Assembly (NCBI GenBank): GCA_041687075.1
Contig: JAWLCO010000007.1
Coordinates: 6,510 to 70,509 of the forward strand
Reading direction: 5' to 3'
Origin: ZC4RG25 sp041687075
GTDB taxonomy: Bacteria; Pseudomonadota; Alphaproteobacteria; Rhizobiales; Hyphomicrobiaceae
DNA length: 64,000 nt
Part shown: piece after piece, positions 1 to 9,135 of the stretch
Layout: the number at the start of each line of letters is the position of its first letter
Position numbering within the stretch: the stretch's first letter is position 1
Position numbers and translations under genes: made by a program
The notes under the pieces: generated by a model
Database searches by the model: none
What the model was told of the DNA's origin: nothing
The model's input: the letters and a program-made list of their open reading frames with translations, nothing else

Positions 1-207
1 CATGGATCACCTGTGTGCGCTATCGCCGTTCGCCTTTCATTCCAAAAGGCCCAGTTGCCATCACCAGAACCAACTCGAATGCGTGTTAGTTTGGCACCGA
101 ATCTCGACGGCAGTACAGGCGCCATTGCGTCCTCCACCGCTTGCGCTCTTCGACCGGAACGATGAGCATGGACATTTCGCACTATCAGCAAAAGGCGCGG
201 AGGTAGG

Positions 208-1641
208 ATGGTTCTCAACGTACCGAGCGGCGTCTCGATATCGCGCCGCAGCCTGATATGCGCGCTGGCTGGGCTCGGCGGGCAGATGCTGCTGCCGCGC
301 CGACTGCGCGCCGAGGCGGCTGGCGGCCCCGTTGTGCTGCACGCGAAGCCTGGTGAGGCCCGGTTCCTGCCGCAGGGCGACCCCACTCCCATCTGGGGCT
401 ACGGCGGAACGGTGCCTGGGCCGGAAATCCGCGTCCGGCAGGGCAGCGAGGTACTCGCGCAGTTGAGAAACGGCATAGGCGAGCCGACGACGATCCACTG
501 GCACGGCGTCCGGCTCGATAACGTTATGGACGGCGTGGCGCATCTCACGCAGCACCCGGTCGAGGCGGATCAGTCATTCGATTATCGCTTCAAGGCGCCG
601 GATGCGGGCACGTTCTGGTATCATCCGCACGCCCACCAGATCATGCAACAGGACCGCGGTCTTTACGGCCTGCTTATTGTCGAGGAACCGGAGCCGGTCG
701 CCGTCGATCGCGAGGTGTCGCTCATCATCGACGATTGGCGGCTGAATGCGGACGGCTCGATCGAAACGCAAAGCCTCGCTCATCTTTTCGACGCCGCTCA
801 TGCCGGCCGGATTGGCAATCTGCTGACCGTCAACGGCGAGGTCGCACCCAAGCTGCCGGCGCGTACCGGGGAGCGGTTGCGTGTGCGTCTTTGCAATGCG
901 TGCAACTCGCGTGTTCTGGAACTCCAGTTCGAAAACGCCAGCGCGCAGATTATCGCTGTCGACGGGCAGCCGATTTCACCGGAGTCGATGAAAGCGGAGG
1001 ATACGTTCGTTCTGCCACCATCGGGACGCGCTGATTTCGCATTGGATCTGTCGGGCGAGCCCGGGTCTTACGCCTCATTGAAGGAGGTGACGCGGCAGCC
1101 GATTTCCATCGCGGAGATTGCCTTGGCCGATGGTGCGCGCGCCCGTGAAAAGCCGCTCGACACGCCTGTCGTTCTGCCCCGCAACCCGGTTCCTGTGCCG
1201 GACCTCGAGAATGATCCGCTCGTTTTCCCGCTGCTTATGGAAGGCGGCGCCATGAGCCGCATGGCGGGGGCTGAGTACAAGGGCGAATATTACGACCTTC
1301 GCGATCTCGCCCAGAAGCACCGCATGGTCTGGGCCTTCAACGGCAAGGCGGACGACCATAGCAGCCCGCTGTTCAGTGTTCAGCGTGGCCGGCCGGTCGT
1401 CATCAAAATGACGAACGAGACCGCCTGGCCACATGCCATGCACATCCACGGCCATCATATGCTGGTGATCTCGCGAACCCGCGGAGCCGTGAAGCCCTGG
1501 TTCCGCGACACCGTCCTGATGCAGCCGCGCGAGGACATGACGGTCGCCTTCCTCGCTGACAATCCCGGCAAATGGATGCTCCATTGCCACATGCTGGAGC
1601 ATCAGACGAGCGGGATGAGCGCTTACTTTGAAGTCCTGTGA
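208..1641 (+). CDS. Tat-exported multicopper oxidase
   Basis: A 477-residue laccase-like multicopper oxidase, probably periplasmic. The N-terminus has a twin-arginine motif (SRRSL, about residues 12-16) followed by a hydrophobic stretch. Copper motifs are intact: HWHG at 97-100, HPHAH in domain 1, HAMHIHGHH near 409-417, and the type 1 site HCHMLEH at 459-465 with Cys460 and a downstream Met. The start follows a GGAGG four bases upstream. The 3' end overlaps the convergent regulator gene by 19 bases. Such enzymes oxidise Cu(I), Fe(II), phenols or similar donors, and the sequence does not tell which. It is not a two-domain NirK by length or motif layout. Bases 1-207 upstream show no gene or recognisable site. 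Confidence 0.9.
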   Translation: MVLNVPSGVSISRRSLICALAGLGGQMLLPRRLRAEAAGGPVVLHAKPGEARFLPQGDPTPIWGYGGTVPGPEIRVRQGSEVLAQLRNGIGEPTTIHWHGVRLDNVMDGVAHLTQHPVEADQSFDYRFKAPDAGTFWYHPHAHQIMQQDRGLYGLLIVEEPEPVAVDREVSLIIDDWRLNADGSIETQSLAHLFDAAHAGRIGNLLTVNGEVAPKLPARTGERLRVRLCNACNSRVLELQFENASAQIIAVDGQPISPESMKAEDTFVLPPSGRADFALDLSGEPGSYASLKEVTRQPISIAEIALADGARAREKPLDTPVVLPRNPVPVPDLENDPLVFPLLMEGGAMSRMAGAEYKGEYYDLRDLAQKHRMVWAFNGKADDHSSPLFSVQRGRPVVIKMTNETAWPHAMHIHGHHMLVISRTRGAVKPWFRDTVLMQPREDMTVAFLADNPGKWMLHCHMLEHQTSGMSAYFEVL

Positions 1642-2375
1642 GGTTTGGGAGCAATCGCGCTTGTATCTGCGGCAGTGAAAAGCTCGGGATCATCGATCAG
1701 GGGATTTGGTTGGGCGAGCTCGGTCAACGCGGTCAGGTTATCGATTCGGATCTGGCGACCGCTGACCTTGACTCCATGATGTGCAAGCTCGGCGAAATTG
1801 CGTGACAGGTTCTCAGGCCTCATCCCGAGCTGAGAGGCGAGCGAGCGTTTTTCCATGGGGATTGTGAACTGGCCTGTTCCGCCCGCCTCGGCATTTGCCT
1901 GCAGGATCCAGCTGGCGAGGCGCTCCAGGCTCGGCCGGAGCCGCATGTTTTTCAGGTCTTTCACAATCGCGCGATAGCGCAGGGCCAGCTCCTGCAGAAT
2001 GGCGCGGGCAAACCATGGATCTTCCTCGAATGCGACGCGAACAGCTTCGGCGGGAATGAGCGCGATGAGCGATGGGGTGAAAGTGCGAGCCGATTTCAGG
2101 TGAGGCTGGTCGAGCACGACAGCAGCGAGAATAAAGGCGGCCGGCGCGCGAATGATCGACAGCGTCGTCTCCCGCTCCCCATGCCTTGCGAACTGCTCGA
2201 CGCTCCCCTCGACGATGACGTGGAGGAAGTCCGGTCGCTCACCTTCGCGAGCAAGTTCGACCCGGTCGGGAAAGCGCTGGAGATAGCCGGGTGCAACCAG
2301 CCTATCGAAGCTCGCATCCTGCATATCCCGAAACAGCGGAATACGACGAATGCTTTCGGCATCGCCTGCGCGCAC
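1623..2375 (-). CDS. Crp/Fnr-family regulator, NarR/DNR-like
   Basis: A 250-residue transcription factor with an N-terminal cyclic-nucleotide-type effector domain (about 10-130) and a C-terminal winged helix. The recognition helix lies around the PENLSRNF motif (about residue 190), which resembles FNR/DNR/FixK proteins. The whole protein has no cysteine, so it cannot bind the 4Fe-4S cluster of FNR and should sense something else, such as nitrate/nitrite or NO as in NarR or DNR. The start is a GTG preceded by AGGGGA. It lies divergent to narK with FNR-type boxes between them, the arrangement expected of the local activator of the nar genes. The precise subfamily is an inference. Confidence 0.88.
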   Translation of the reverse strand: MRAGDAESIRRIPLFRDMQDASFDRLVAPGYLQRFPDRVELAREGERPDFLHVIVEGSVEQFARHGERETTLSIIRAPAAFILAAVVLDQPHLKSARTFTPSLIALIPAEAVRVAFEEDPWFARAILQELALRYRAIVKDLKNMRLRPSLERLASWILQANAEAGGTGQFTIPMEKRSLASQLGMRPENLSRNFAELAHHGVKVSGRQIRIDNLTALTELAQPNPLIDDPELFTAADTSAIAPKPHRTSK

Positions 2376-2407
2376 AGCTCATCCCCTCTCTTCGTTGATC
2401 GTTTCGA

Positions 2408-2421
2408 TTGATTACCATCAA
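2408..2421. promoter_or_regulatory. Perfect FNR/DNR-type box 1
   Basis: TTGATTACCATCAA matches the consensus TTGAT-N4-ATCAA at all ten defined bases. It lies 33 bases before the regulator start and 185 bases before the narK ATG, so it may serve autoregulation or an upstream narK promoter. An in-frame TTG inside this box could be mistaken for a narK start. Confidence 0.85.
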
Positions 2422-2522
2422 TTCAAAACACGATATAAATCAAGTTGACAATGGTGGTTTGTCATTTCGCCGTTTTGCCGCAGTAAAGTGTATTAACTAT
2501 TCATTGGTCAATTCCACTCATT

Positions 2523-2536
2523 TTGACCTCGATCAA
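2523..2536. promoter_or_regulatory. FNR/DNR-type box 2, narK promoter
   Basis: TTGACCTCGATCAA matches TTGAT-N4-ATCAA at nine of ten defined bases. Its centre (2529.5) predicts a class II transcription start near 2571, about 35 bases before the narK ATG, with an AATAAG sequence near the expected -10 region. This makes it the better candidate for direct activation of narKGHJI. Confidence 0.8.
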
Positions 2537-2569
2537 GATGGGGTGCGCCGCAATAAGGCATTCCTGCGG

Positions 2570-2591
2570 TTGATCGAAGCCGTTCGATCAA
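2570..2591. promoter_or_regulatory. Perfect 8-bp inverted repeat at narK leader
   Basis: TTGATCGA and TCGATCAA form a perfect inverted repeat around a 6-base spacer, ending 14 bases before the narK ATG. The half-sites begin like FNR half-sites but are spaced too far apart for a standard box. It could be a second operator or a leader hairpin near the ribosome binding site. Confidence 0.5.
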
Positions 2592-2605
2592 CTCGGGGGC
2601 CTCCC

Positions 2606-5350
2606 ATGAACGACCTCTCCACCGCAGTGCCTGGCGACCAGAGCCGCGCCCTTTGGCTCTCCACGATAGCGTTCACTGTTTGTTTTGCGGTCTGGACGAT
2701 TTTCTCGATCATCGGCGTTCAGATTAAAAATGACCTCGGACTGAACGAAACCCAGTTCGGATTGCTCGTCGGAACGCCCATTCTCATGGGCAGCCTTATT
2801 CGCCTGCTGCTCGGCGTCTGGACCGAGCAGTACGGCGGCCGTATCGTCTACACGGCGGTCATGCTCTCTGCTGCCGTCGCGACCTGGCTGCTGACCTTCG
2901 CTTATGACTACCCGACGTTCCTGCTGGCGGCGCTTGGTGTGGGCATCGCCGGCGGCTCGTTCGCAGTCGGTGTCGCCTATGTTGCAAAATGGTACCCCAA
3001 GGAGAAGCAGGGCACCGCGCTCGGAATATTCGGCGCCGGCAATGTCGGCGCGGCACTGACGAAGTTCCTGGCCCCGTTCGTCATGATCGCCTACGGCTGG
3101 CAGGCCGTCGCCAGCATCTGGGCCATCGCCATGGCTGCCATGGCGGTCGTCTTCTGGATTTTCACCAAGGACGAGCCGCAGCTCGAAGCGCGGCGCAAGG
3201 TAGGCGCCAGGCCTCAGCCCATGCTGGCCATGCTCGCGCCGCTCGCAAAGCTCCAGGTCTGGCGTTTCTCGCTCTACTACTTTTTCGTTTTCGGCGCATT
3301 TGTTGCGCTGGCGCTCTGGCTGCCGCGGTATCTCATCGGCGTGTACGGGCTCGATATCGCGATGGCGGGCATGATCGCCGCCTTGTACTCGGTGCCGGCC
3401 TCGATCTTCCGCATCTACGGGGGCCATCTGTCGGACAAGTACGGCGCCCGCCGCATCATGTACTGGACCTTTGGCGTTTCCGCCGTCTGCACGTTCCTGC
3501 TGTCCTACCCGCCGACCGAGTACGTGGTCAGCAGCATGCGGGGGCCGATCACCTTCCGTATGGAAACCGGCCTCTTTGCCTTCACCGTCCTGGTATTCGT
3601 GCTGGGGTTCTTCATGAGCCTCGGGAAGGCGGCCGTTTACAAGCATATTCCCGTTTATTACCCGAACCATGTCGGCCCCGTCGGCGGCGTCGTCGGCCTC
3701 GTGGGTGGCCTGGGCGGGTTCATTCTGCCCATCGCGTTCGGGATACTGAACGATCTGACGGGCCTCTGGCAGAGCTGCTTCATGCTGCTGTTCGCCATTG
3801 TCACGGTGGCGCTCGTGTGGATGCACGTGTCGATCCGCATCATGGAGCGCGGGGTGCTGGAGCCGGAGCTCAGAAAGCTTCCCGAGCTGCCCGAAATGCA
3901 GGAAATCCACGAGCCGCGACATGCTGGCGTGCTCGGTCCCCACCTGATCGAGGACTGGCGGCCTGAGGACAAGGAGTTCTGGGAGACCAAGGGCCGGGCG
4001 ATCGCACGCCGCAATTTGTGGATTTCGATTCCCTCCTTGCTCCTCTCGTTCGCAGTGTGGATGGTCTGGTCAGTTGTCGTCGCGAAGCTGCCGCTGATCG
4101 GCTTTGCCTACACCACAGATCAGCTGTTCTGGCTGGCTGCCCTGCCCGGGCTTTCGGGGGCGACGCTACGGATCTTCTACTCCTTCATGGTGCCGATATT
4201 TGGCGGGCGTCTGTGGACGACGCTGTCCACCTGGTCGCTGCTCATCCCGGCGATCGGCATTGGCCTTGCCGTCCAGAACCCGGATACGCCCTATTGGCTG
4301 TTCCTGCTGCTCGCGCTGACTTGCGGCTTTGGCGGCGGCAATTTTGCCTCGTCCATGGCCAATATCTCGTTCTTCTTCCCCAAGTCGGAAAAGGGCAACG
4401 CGCTCGCACTCAATGCAGGCCTCGGCAATCTCGGCGTCAGCGCAGTGCAGTTTGCGGTGCCGCTGGTGATCACAGTCGGGGTGTTCAGTTTCCTTGGCGG
4501 CGATCCGGTTATGGTCGGAGAAGGCGAGCGCCAAGTTCCTCTCTGGCTGCAGAATGCCGGGTTCGTCTGGGTGCCGTTCATCATCGCCTCGGCGTTTGCC
4601 GCCTGGTTCGGTATGAACGATCTGGCATCGGCGCGTGCCTCGTTCGCAGAGCAGTCCGTGATCTTTCAGCGCAAGCAGAACTGGATCATGTGCTGGCTTT
4701 ATACGGGCACGTTCGGATCGTTCATTGGCTATTCCGCAGGCTTCCCGCTGCTCGCCAAAACTCAGTTCCCCGATATCGACGTGCTGCCGTTCGTCTTCCT
4801 CGGGCCGCTGATCGGGTCGCTGTCGCGCGTATCGGCCGGTTGGGTGGCGGACAAGTACGGCGGCGCCCGTGTCACCCTCTGGGTTTTCATCGGCATGGCC
4901 ATTGGCGTGCTGGGCGTCCTCTACTTCCTGAACGCAGGCAATTTCGCCGGTTTCTTCGCGATGTTCATGTTCCTGTTCTTCGCGAGCGGTGCCGGCAACG
5001 CGTCGACGTTCCAGATGATCCCCGCGATCATGCGCAAGGAAATGGACCGGCTCATGCCGGGGACGGCTGCTTCCGAGCGCCTGCGCCAGGCTGAGAAGGA
5101 AAGCGCCGCAATCATCGGCTTCACATCCGCCGTTGCGGCCTACGGTGCCTTTTTCATCCCGAAGGGCTACGGCACCTCGATCGCTCTGACCGGCGGTCCG
5201 CAGGCAGCGCTGGTCGTTTTCCTGCTCTTTTATGTGACCTGCATCGCCATCACCTGGGCCGTCTACACGCGCCCCGGCGGACTACTGCACGACATCGAAC
5301 GTGGTGGCGGCATCACCGCGAAACCTGCGGCAACTGAACCTGCCCACTGA
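2606..5350 (+). CDS. narK: NarK1-NarK2 fused nitrate/nitrite transporter
   Basis: A 914-residue inner-membrane protein made of two major-facilitator domains in tandem, each with about 12 predicted membrane segments (roughly residues 10-430 and 480-900). Each half carries a nitrate-signature-like glycine-rich segment (for example GIAGGSFAVG and GFGGGNFASS). In Paracoccus-type fusions the NarK1 half is a proton-nitrate symporter and the NarK2 half a nitrate/nitrite antiporter. The ATG at 2606 is chosen because the reading frame upstream runs through both FNR boxes and is not protein-like. GGGGG precedes it. narG begins 15 bases after the stop, so this is the first gene of the nar operon. Confidence 0.94.
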   Translation: MNDLSTAVPGDQSRALWLSTIAFTVCFAVWTIFSIIGVQIKNDLGLNETQFGLLVGTPILMGSLIRLLLGVWTEQYGGRIVYTAVMLSAAVATWLLTFAYDYPTFLLAALGVGIAGGSFAVGVAYVAKWYPKEKQGTALGIFGAGNVGAALTKFLAPFVMIAYGWQAVASIWAIAMAAMAVVFWIFTKDEPQLEARRKVGARPQPMLAMLAPLAKLQVWRFSLYYFFVFGAFVALALWLPRYLIGVYGLDIAMAGMIAALYSVPASIFRIYGGHLSDKYGARRIMYWTFGVSAVCTFLLSYPPTEYVVSSMRGPITFRMETGLFAFTVLVFVLGFFMSLGKAAVYKHIPVYYPNHVGPVGGVVGLVGGLGGFILPIAFGILNDLTGLWQSCFMLLFAIVTVALVWMHVSIRIMERGVLEPELRKLPELPEMQEIHEPRHAGVLGPHLIEDWRPEDKEFWETKGRAIARRNLWISIPSLLLSFAVWMVWSVVVAKLPLIGFAYTTDQLFWLAALPGLSGATLRIFYSFMVPIFGGRLWTTLSTWSLLIPAIGIGLAVQNPDTPYWLFLLLALTCGFGGGNFASSMANISFFFPKSEKGNALALNAGLGNLGVSAVQFAVPLVITVGVFSFLGGDPVMVGEGERQVPLWLQNAGFVWVPFIIASAFAAWFGMNDLASARASFAEQSVIFQRKQNWIMCWLYTGTFGSFIGYSAGFPLLAKTQFPDIDVLPFVFLGPLIGSLSRVSAGWVADKYGGARVTLWVFIGMAIGVLGVLYFLNAGNFAGFFAMFMFLFFASGAGNASTFQMIPAIMRKEMDRLMPGTAASERLRQAEKESAAIIGFTSAVAAYGAFFIPKGYGTSIALTGGPQAALVVFLLFYVTCIAITWAVYTRPGGLLHDIERGGGITAKPAATEPAH

Positions 5351-5365
5351 TCCCGGAGGATACGG

Positions 5366-8300
5366 ATGAGCCATTTCCTTGATCGCCTGACATTCTTCAA
5401 GCGGCCACAGGAACCGTTTGCCGGCGGGCATGGAATCACCACCCGCGAGGACCGCTCATGGGAAGAAGGTTATCGCAAGCGCTGGCAGCACGACAAAGTC
5501 GTGCGCTCCACGCATGGGGTGAACTGCACAGGCTCCTGCTCGTGGAAGATTTACGTCAAGGGCGGCATCGTCACCTGGGAGACGCAGCAGACGGACTATC
5601 CCCGGACGCGGCCGGACCTGCCGAACCATGAGCCACGCGGCTGCTCACGCGGGGCGTCCTACAGCTGGTATCTCTACTCCGGCAACCGCGTGAAGTACCC
5701 GCTGGTGCGCTCCCGGCTGATGCGGCTGTGGCGCGAGGCGCGGCGGACGCTGACGCCGGTCGCCGCCTGGGCCTCGATCGTCGAGGATCCCGAAAAGCGC
5801 GCCGCCTATGTGAAAAAGCGCGGGCTCGGCGGCTTCGTGCGCGCCACCTGGGACGAGGTGACGGAGATCATCGCGGCCGCCAACGCCTACACGGTTCGCA
5901 ACCACGGCCCCGACCGCATTTTCGGCTTCTCGCCCATTCCGGCCATGTCGATGGTTTCGTATGCGGCGGGCTCGCGCTACCTGTCGCTGCTCGGTGGCGT
6001 GTGCATGTCGTTTTACGACTGGTACTGCGACTTGCCGCCGTCGAGCCCGCAGACCTGGGGCGAGCAGACCGACGTTCCGGAGTCGGCTGACTGGTACAAC
6101 TCCGGCTTCCTTATTCTCTGGGGCTCGAATGTGCCGCAGACGCGCACACCCGATGCGCATTTCTATACGGAAGTGCGTTATCGCGGTGCCAAGAGCGTCG
6201 TCATCTGCCCCGACTATTCGGAGGCCTCGAAATTCGCCGACATGTGGCTTTCGGTGAAACAGGGCACCGACGCCGCGCTGGCGCTGGCCATGGGCCACGT
6301 GATTCTGCGCGAATTCCATGTCGATCGGCAGGTTCCGTATTTCGAGGATTACGCTCGCAAATACACGGATATGTCGATGCTGGTCCGCCTCGTCCGGCAG
6401 GGCGATCACCTGGTCCCCGAGCGGCTGGTCCGTGCTTCAGACTTCGAGGGCGCGTTGGGCGAGTCGAACAAGCCCGAATGGAAGACCGTCGCCTTCGACG
6501 AAACTTCGGGTGAGCTGGTCGTGCCGCGCGGCTCGATCGGATTCCGCTGGGGCGAGAAGGGCAAGTGGAATCTGGAGGAAAAGGACTCCAGCGGTAACAG
6601 CACGAAATTGCATCTCTCTCTGGCGTCGATCAAGGACGAGATCGCGACCGTCGCGTTCCCATATTTCGGCAACAAGGAGCACGATCACTTCGCCGGCACG
6701 AGCCACCCGAGCATCCTGCCGCGCAATGTGCCGGTGAAGCGGGTGAGGCTCAAGGAGGGCGAGGCGCTCGTCGCCTCCGTCTACGACCTGTTTCTCGCCA
6801 ATTACGGCGTCGACCGCGGGTTCGGCGGCGGGCATGTCGCGCGCTCCTACGATGACGAGGAGCCCTACACACCGGCGTGGGCCGAAAAGATCACGGGTGT
6901 GCCACGTGACAAGATCATCCACGTCGCGCGCGAGTTCGCACGCAATGCCGAGAAGACAAATGGCCGCTCGATGGTGATCATCGGTGCCGGCATGAACCAC
7001 TGGTACAACTCGGACATGAATTACCGCGGCGTCATCAACATGCTGGTGATGTGCGGATGTGTGGGGCAGTCGGGTGGTGGCTGGTCGCACTACGTCGGGC
7101 AGGAGAAACTGAGGCCGCAAACGGGCTGGCTGCCGCTCGCATTTGCGCTCGACTGGGCGCGCCCGCCGCGCCAGCAGAACTCGACATCGGCTTTCTATGC
7201 CCACACCGATCAATGGCGCTACGAGACGCTCGATGTTTCGGACATCCTTTCGCCGACGGCTCCTGAGGGACCGTGGGACGGTGCGCTCATCGATTACAAT
7301 GTCCGCGCAGAGCGCATGGGCTGGCTGCCCTCGGCCCCGCAGCTGGAAACCAATCCGCTCGATATTGCTGCCAAGGCCGAAGCCGCCGGAAAGGAAGTCA
7401 AGGACTACGTTCCCGCGGCGCTGAAATCCGGCGAGCTCCGCATGAGCTGCGAGGATCCCGATAATCCGAATAACTGGCCGCGCAATATGTTCGTGTGGCG
7501 TTCAAATCTGTTGGGCTCTTCAGGAAAGGGGCACGAGTATTTTCTGAAGCACCTGCTGGGCACCAATCATGGTCTCCTTGGCAGGGATCTCGGGGAAGCC
7601 GGAGCGAAAAAACCAAAAGAGGTTAAGTGGCACGCTGAGGCTCCCGAAGGTAAGCTCGACCTGCTGGTAACGCTCGATTTCCGCATGTCGACCACCTGCG
7701 TCTACTCCGACATCGTGTTGCCGACGGCCACCTGGTACGAAAAGAACGACCTCAACACTTCCGATATGCACCCATTCATTCACCCGCTGACAGGCGCGGT
7801 GGATCCGGCGTGGGAGGCAAGGAGCGATTGGGAAATCTACAAGGGTATTGCCAGGAAGTTTTCTGATATCGCGCCGGAGGTGCTCGGAGTTGAAGAGGAT
7901 GTCGTCCTCACACCTGTTCAGCATGACACGCCCCTCGAAATAGCGCAGGCGACCGACGTCAAGGACTGGAAACGCGGCGAGTGCGAGCCCGTTCCGGGCG
8001 TGACCATGCCGGCAGTCACCGTGGTGGAGCGCGATTACCCGAACCTTTACAAGCAGTTCACCGCCCTTGGGCCGCTCATGGAAAAGGCCGGCAACGGCGG
8101 CAAGGGCATGGCGTGGAATACGGAGCACGAGGTCGAGCTCCTGAAACGCCTCAATGGCGTCGTTCACGACGAGGGACCGGCGAAGGGGCTTGCCCGCATC
8201 GACACGGATATCGATGCCGCAGAGGTGATCCTTACGCTCGCGCCGGAAACCAATGGCGAGGTTGCGGTGAAGGCCTGGGAGGCTCTTTCCGGAACGACAG

Positions 8301-9106
8301 GCCGTGAGCATGCGCATCTCGCCCTTCCGAAAGAGGACGAAAAGATCCGGTTCCGCGATATCGTCGCGCAGCCGCGGAAGATCATCTCTTCGCCGATCTG
8401 GTCCGGCCTCGAAAGCGAGAAGGTCTGTTACAACGCCAGCTATACGAACGTGCATGAGCTCATTCCGTGGCGCACGCTGTCGGGACGCCAGCAACTCTAC
8501 CAGGATCACCTCTGGATGCGCGCGTTCGGCGAGGCGCTCTGCGTCTACCGGCCGCCGATCGATACACGAACGGTGAAGCCGGTGATCGATATGCGGCCGA
8601 ATGGTGAAAAGCAGGTCGTGCTGAATTTCATTACGCCGCACCAGAAATGGGGCATCCATTCCACCTACACGGATAACCTGCTGATGCTCACACTGAGCCG
8701 CGGCGGTCCGATCGTGTGGATCAGTGAAAAGGATGCCGCCAAAGCCGGAATCGTCGATAACGACTGGATCGAGGCCTACAACAGCAATGGAGCGCTGGTC
8801 GCACGTGCGGTCGTCTCTCAGCGCGTGAAGGACGGCATGTGCCTCATGTATCATGCGCAGGAGAAGATCGTGAATGTGCCGGGCTCCGAAATGACCGGCC
8901 AGCGCGGCGGCATTCACAACTCGGTCACGCGCACGGTCCTGAAGCCGACGCATATGATCGGCGGTTATGCGCACCAGTCCTACGGCTTCAATTATTACGG
9001 CACGATCGGCACGAATCGGGACGAGTTCGTCATCATTCGCAAGATGCGCAAAGTCGACTGGCTCGACGGGCCAGCCGCCGCGCCAAACGTGGAGGCGGCG
9101 GAATGA
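5366..9106 (+). CDS. narG: Respiratory nitrate reductase alpha subunit
   Basis: The 1246-residue catalytic subunit of membrane-bound nitrate reductase, which reduces nitrate to nitrite at a bis-MGD molybdenum centre on the cytoplasmic face. The FS0 cluster ligands are present (His50, Cys54, Cys58, Cys93), and the YDWYCDLPP motif carries the aspartate that ligates molybdenum. Length is normal for NarG. The ATG follows GGAGG. It is the second gene of narKGHJI. Its stop codon shares an ATGA with a tiny downstream frame rather than leading directly to narH. Confidence 0.98.
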   Translation: MSHFLDRLTFFKRPQEPFAGGHGITTREDRSWEEGYRKRWQHDKVVRSTHGVNCTGSCSWKIYVKGGIVTWETQQTDYPRTRPDLPNHEPRGCSRGASYSWYLYSGNRVKYPLVRSRLMRLWREARRTLTPVAAWASIVEDPEKRAAYVKKRGLGGFVRATWDEVTEIIAAANAYTVRNHGPDRIFGFSPIPAMSMVSYAAGSRYLSLLGGVCMSFYDWYCDLPPSSPQTWGEQTDVPESADWYNSGFLILWGSNVPQTRTPDAHFYTEVRYRGAKSVVICPDYSEASKFADMWLSVKQGTDAALALAMGHVILREFHVDRQVPYFEDYARKYTDMSMLVRLVRQGDHLVPERLVRASDFEGALGESNKPEWKTVAFDETSGELVVPRGSIGFRWGEKGKWNLEEKDSSGNSTKLHLSLASIKDEIATVAFPYFGNKEHDHFAGTSHPSILPRNVPVKRVRLKEGEALVASVYDLFLANYGVDRGFGGGHVARSYDDEEPYTPAWAEKITGVPRDKIIHVAREFARNAEKTNGRSMVIIGAGMNHWYNSDMNYRGVINMLVMCGCVGQSGGGWSHYVGQEKLRPQTGWLPLAFALDWARPPRQQNSTSAFYAHTDQWRYETLDVSDILSPTAPEGPWDGALIDYNVRAERMGWLPSAPQLETNPLDIAAKAEAAGKEVKDYVPAALKSGELRMSCEDPDNPNNWPRNMFVWRSNLLGSSGKGHEYFLKHLLGTNHGLLGRDLGEAGAKKPKEVKWHAEAPEGKLDLLVTLDFRMSTTCVYSDIVLPTATWYEKNDLNTSDMHPFIHPLTGAVDPAWEARSDWEIYKGIARKFSDIAPEVLGVEEDVVLTPVQHDTPLEIAQATDVKDWKRGECEPVPGVTMPAVTVVERDYPNLYKQFTALGPLMEKAGNGGKGMAWNTEHEVELLKRLNGVVHDEGPAKGLARIDTDIDAAEVILTLAPETNGEVAVKAWEALSGTTGREHAHLALPKEDEKIRFRDIVAQPRKIISSPIWSGLESEKVCYNASYTNVHELIPWRTLSGRQQLYQDHLWMRAFGEALCVYRPPIDTRTVKPVIDMRPNGEKQVVLNFITPHQKWGIHSTYTDNLLMLTLSRGGPIVWISEKDAAKAGIVDNDWIEAYNSNGALVARAVVSQRVKDGMCLMYHAQEKIVNVPGSEMTGQRGGIHNSVTRTVLKPTHMIGGYAHQSYGFNYYGTIGTNRDEFVIIRKMRKVDWLDGPAAAPNVEAAE

Positions 9107-9135
9107 CAAGTACTGAAAGCCGCAGATGGATATGA
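9103..9135 (+). CDS. Possible 10-codon coupling ORF after narG
   Basis: A 10-codon frame (MTSTESRRWI) whose ATG overlaps the narG stop as ATGA and is preceded by a strong GGAGG (9091-9095) seven bases away. Its own stop forms another ATGA with the next small frame. No function or homology can be claimed. It may be a translational relay or the remains of a longer gene. Confidence 0.35.
   Translation: MTSTESRRWI

Noticed and set aside
2408..2605. In-frame extension of narK from a TTG at 2408
   Set aside because: The TTG is inside a perfect FNR box and the 66 extra residues run through the second box and an operator-like repeat. The ATG at 2606 has a ribosome site and a NarK-like N-terminus.
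2588..3943. 451-codon open frame opposite narK
   Set aside because: It is antisense to a clear transporter. Long antisense frames are expected in GC-rich coding DNA, and its product is charged and unlike any family.
7520..9109. 529-codon open frame opposite narG
   Set aside because: It mirrors a certain gene, has no recognisable motif and no ribosome site, and is best explained by codon bias.
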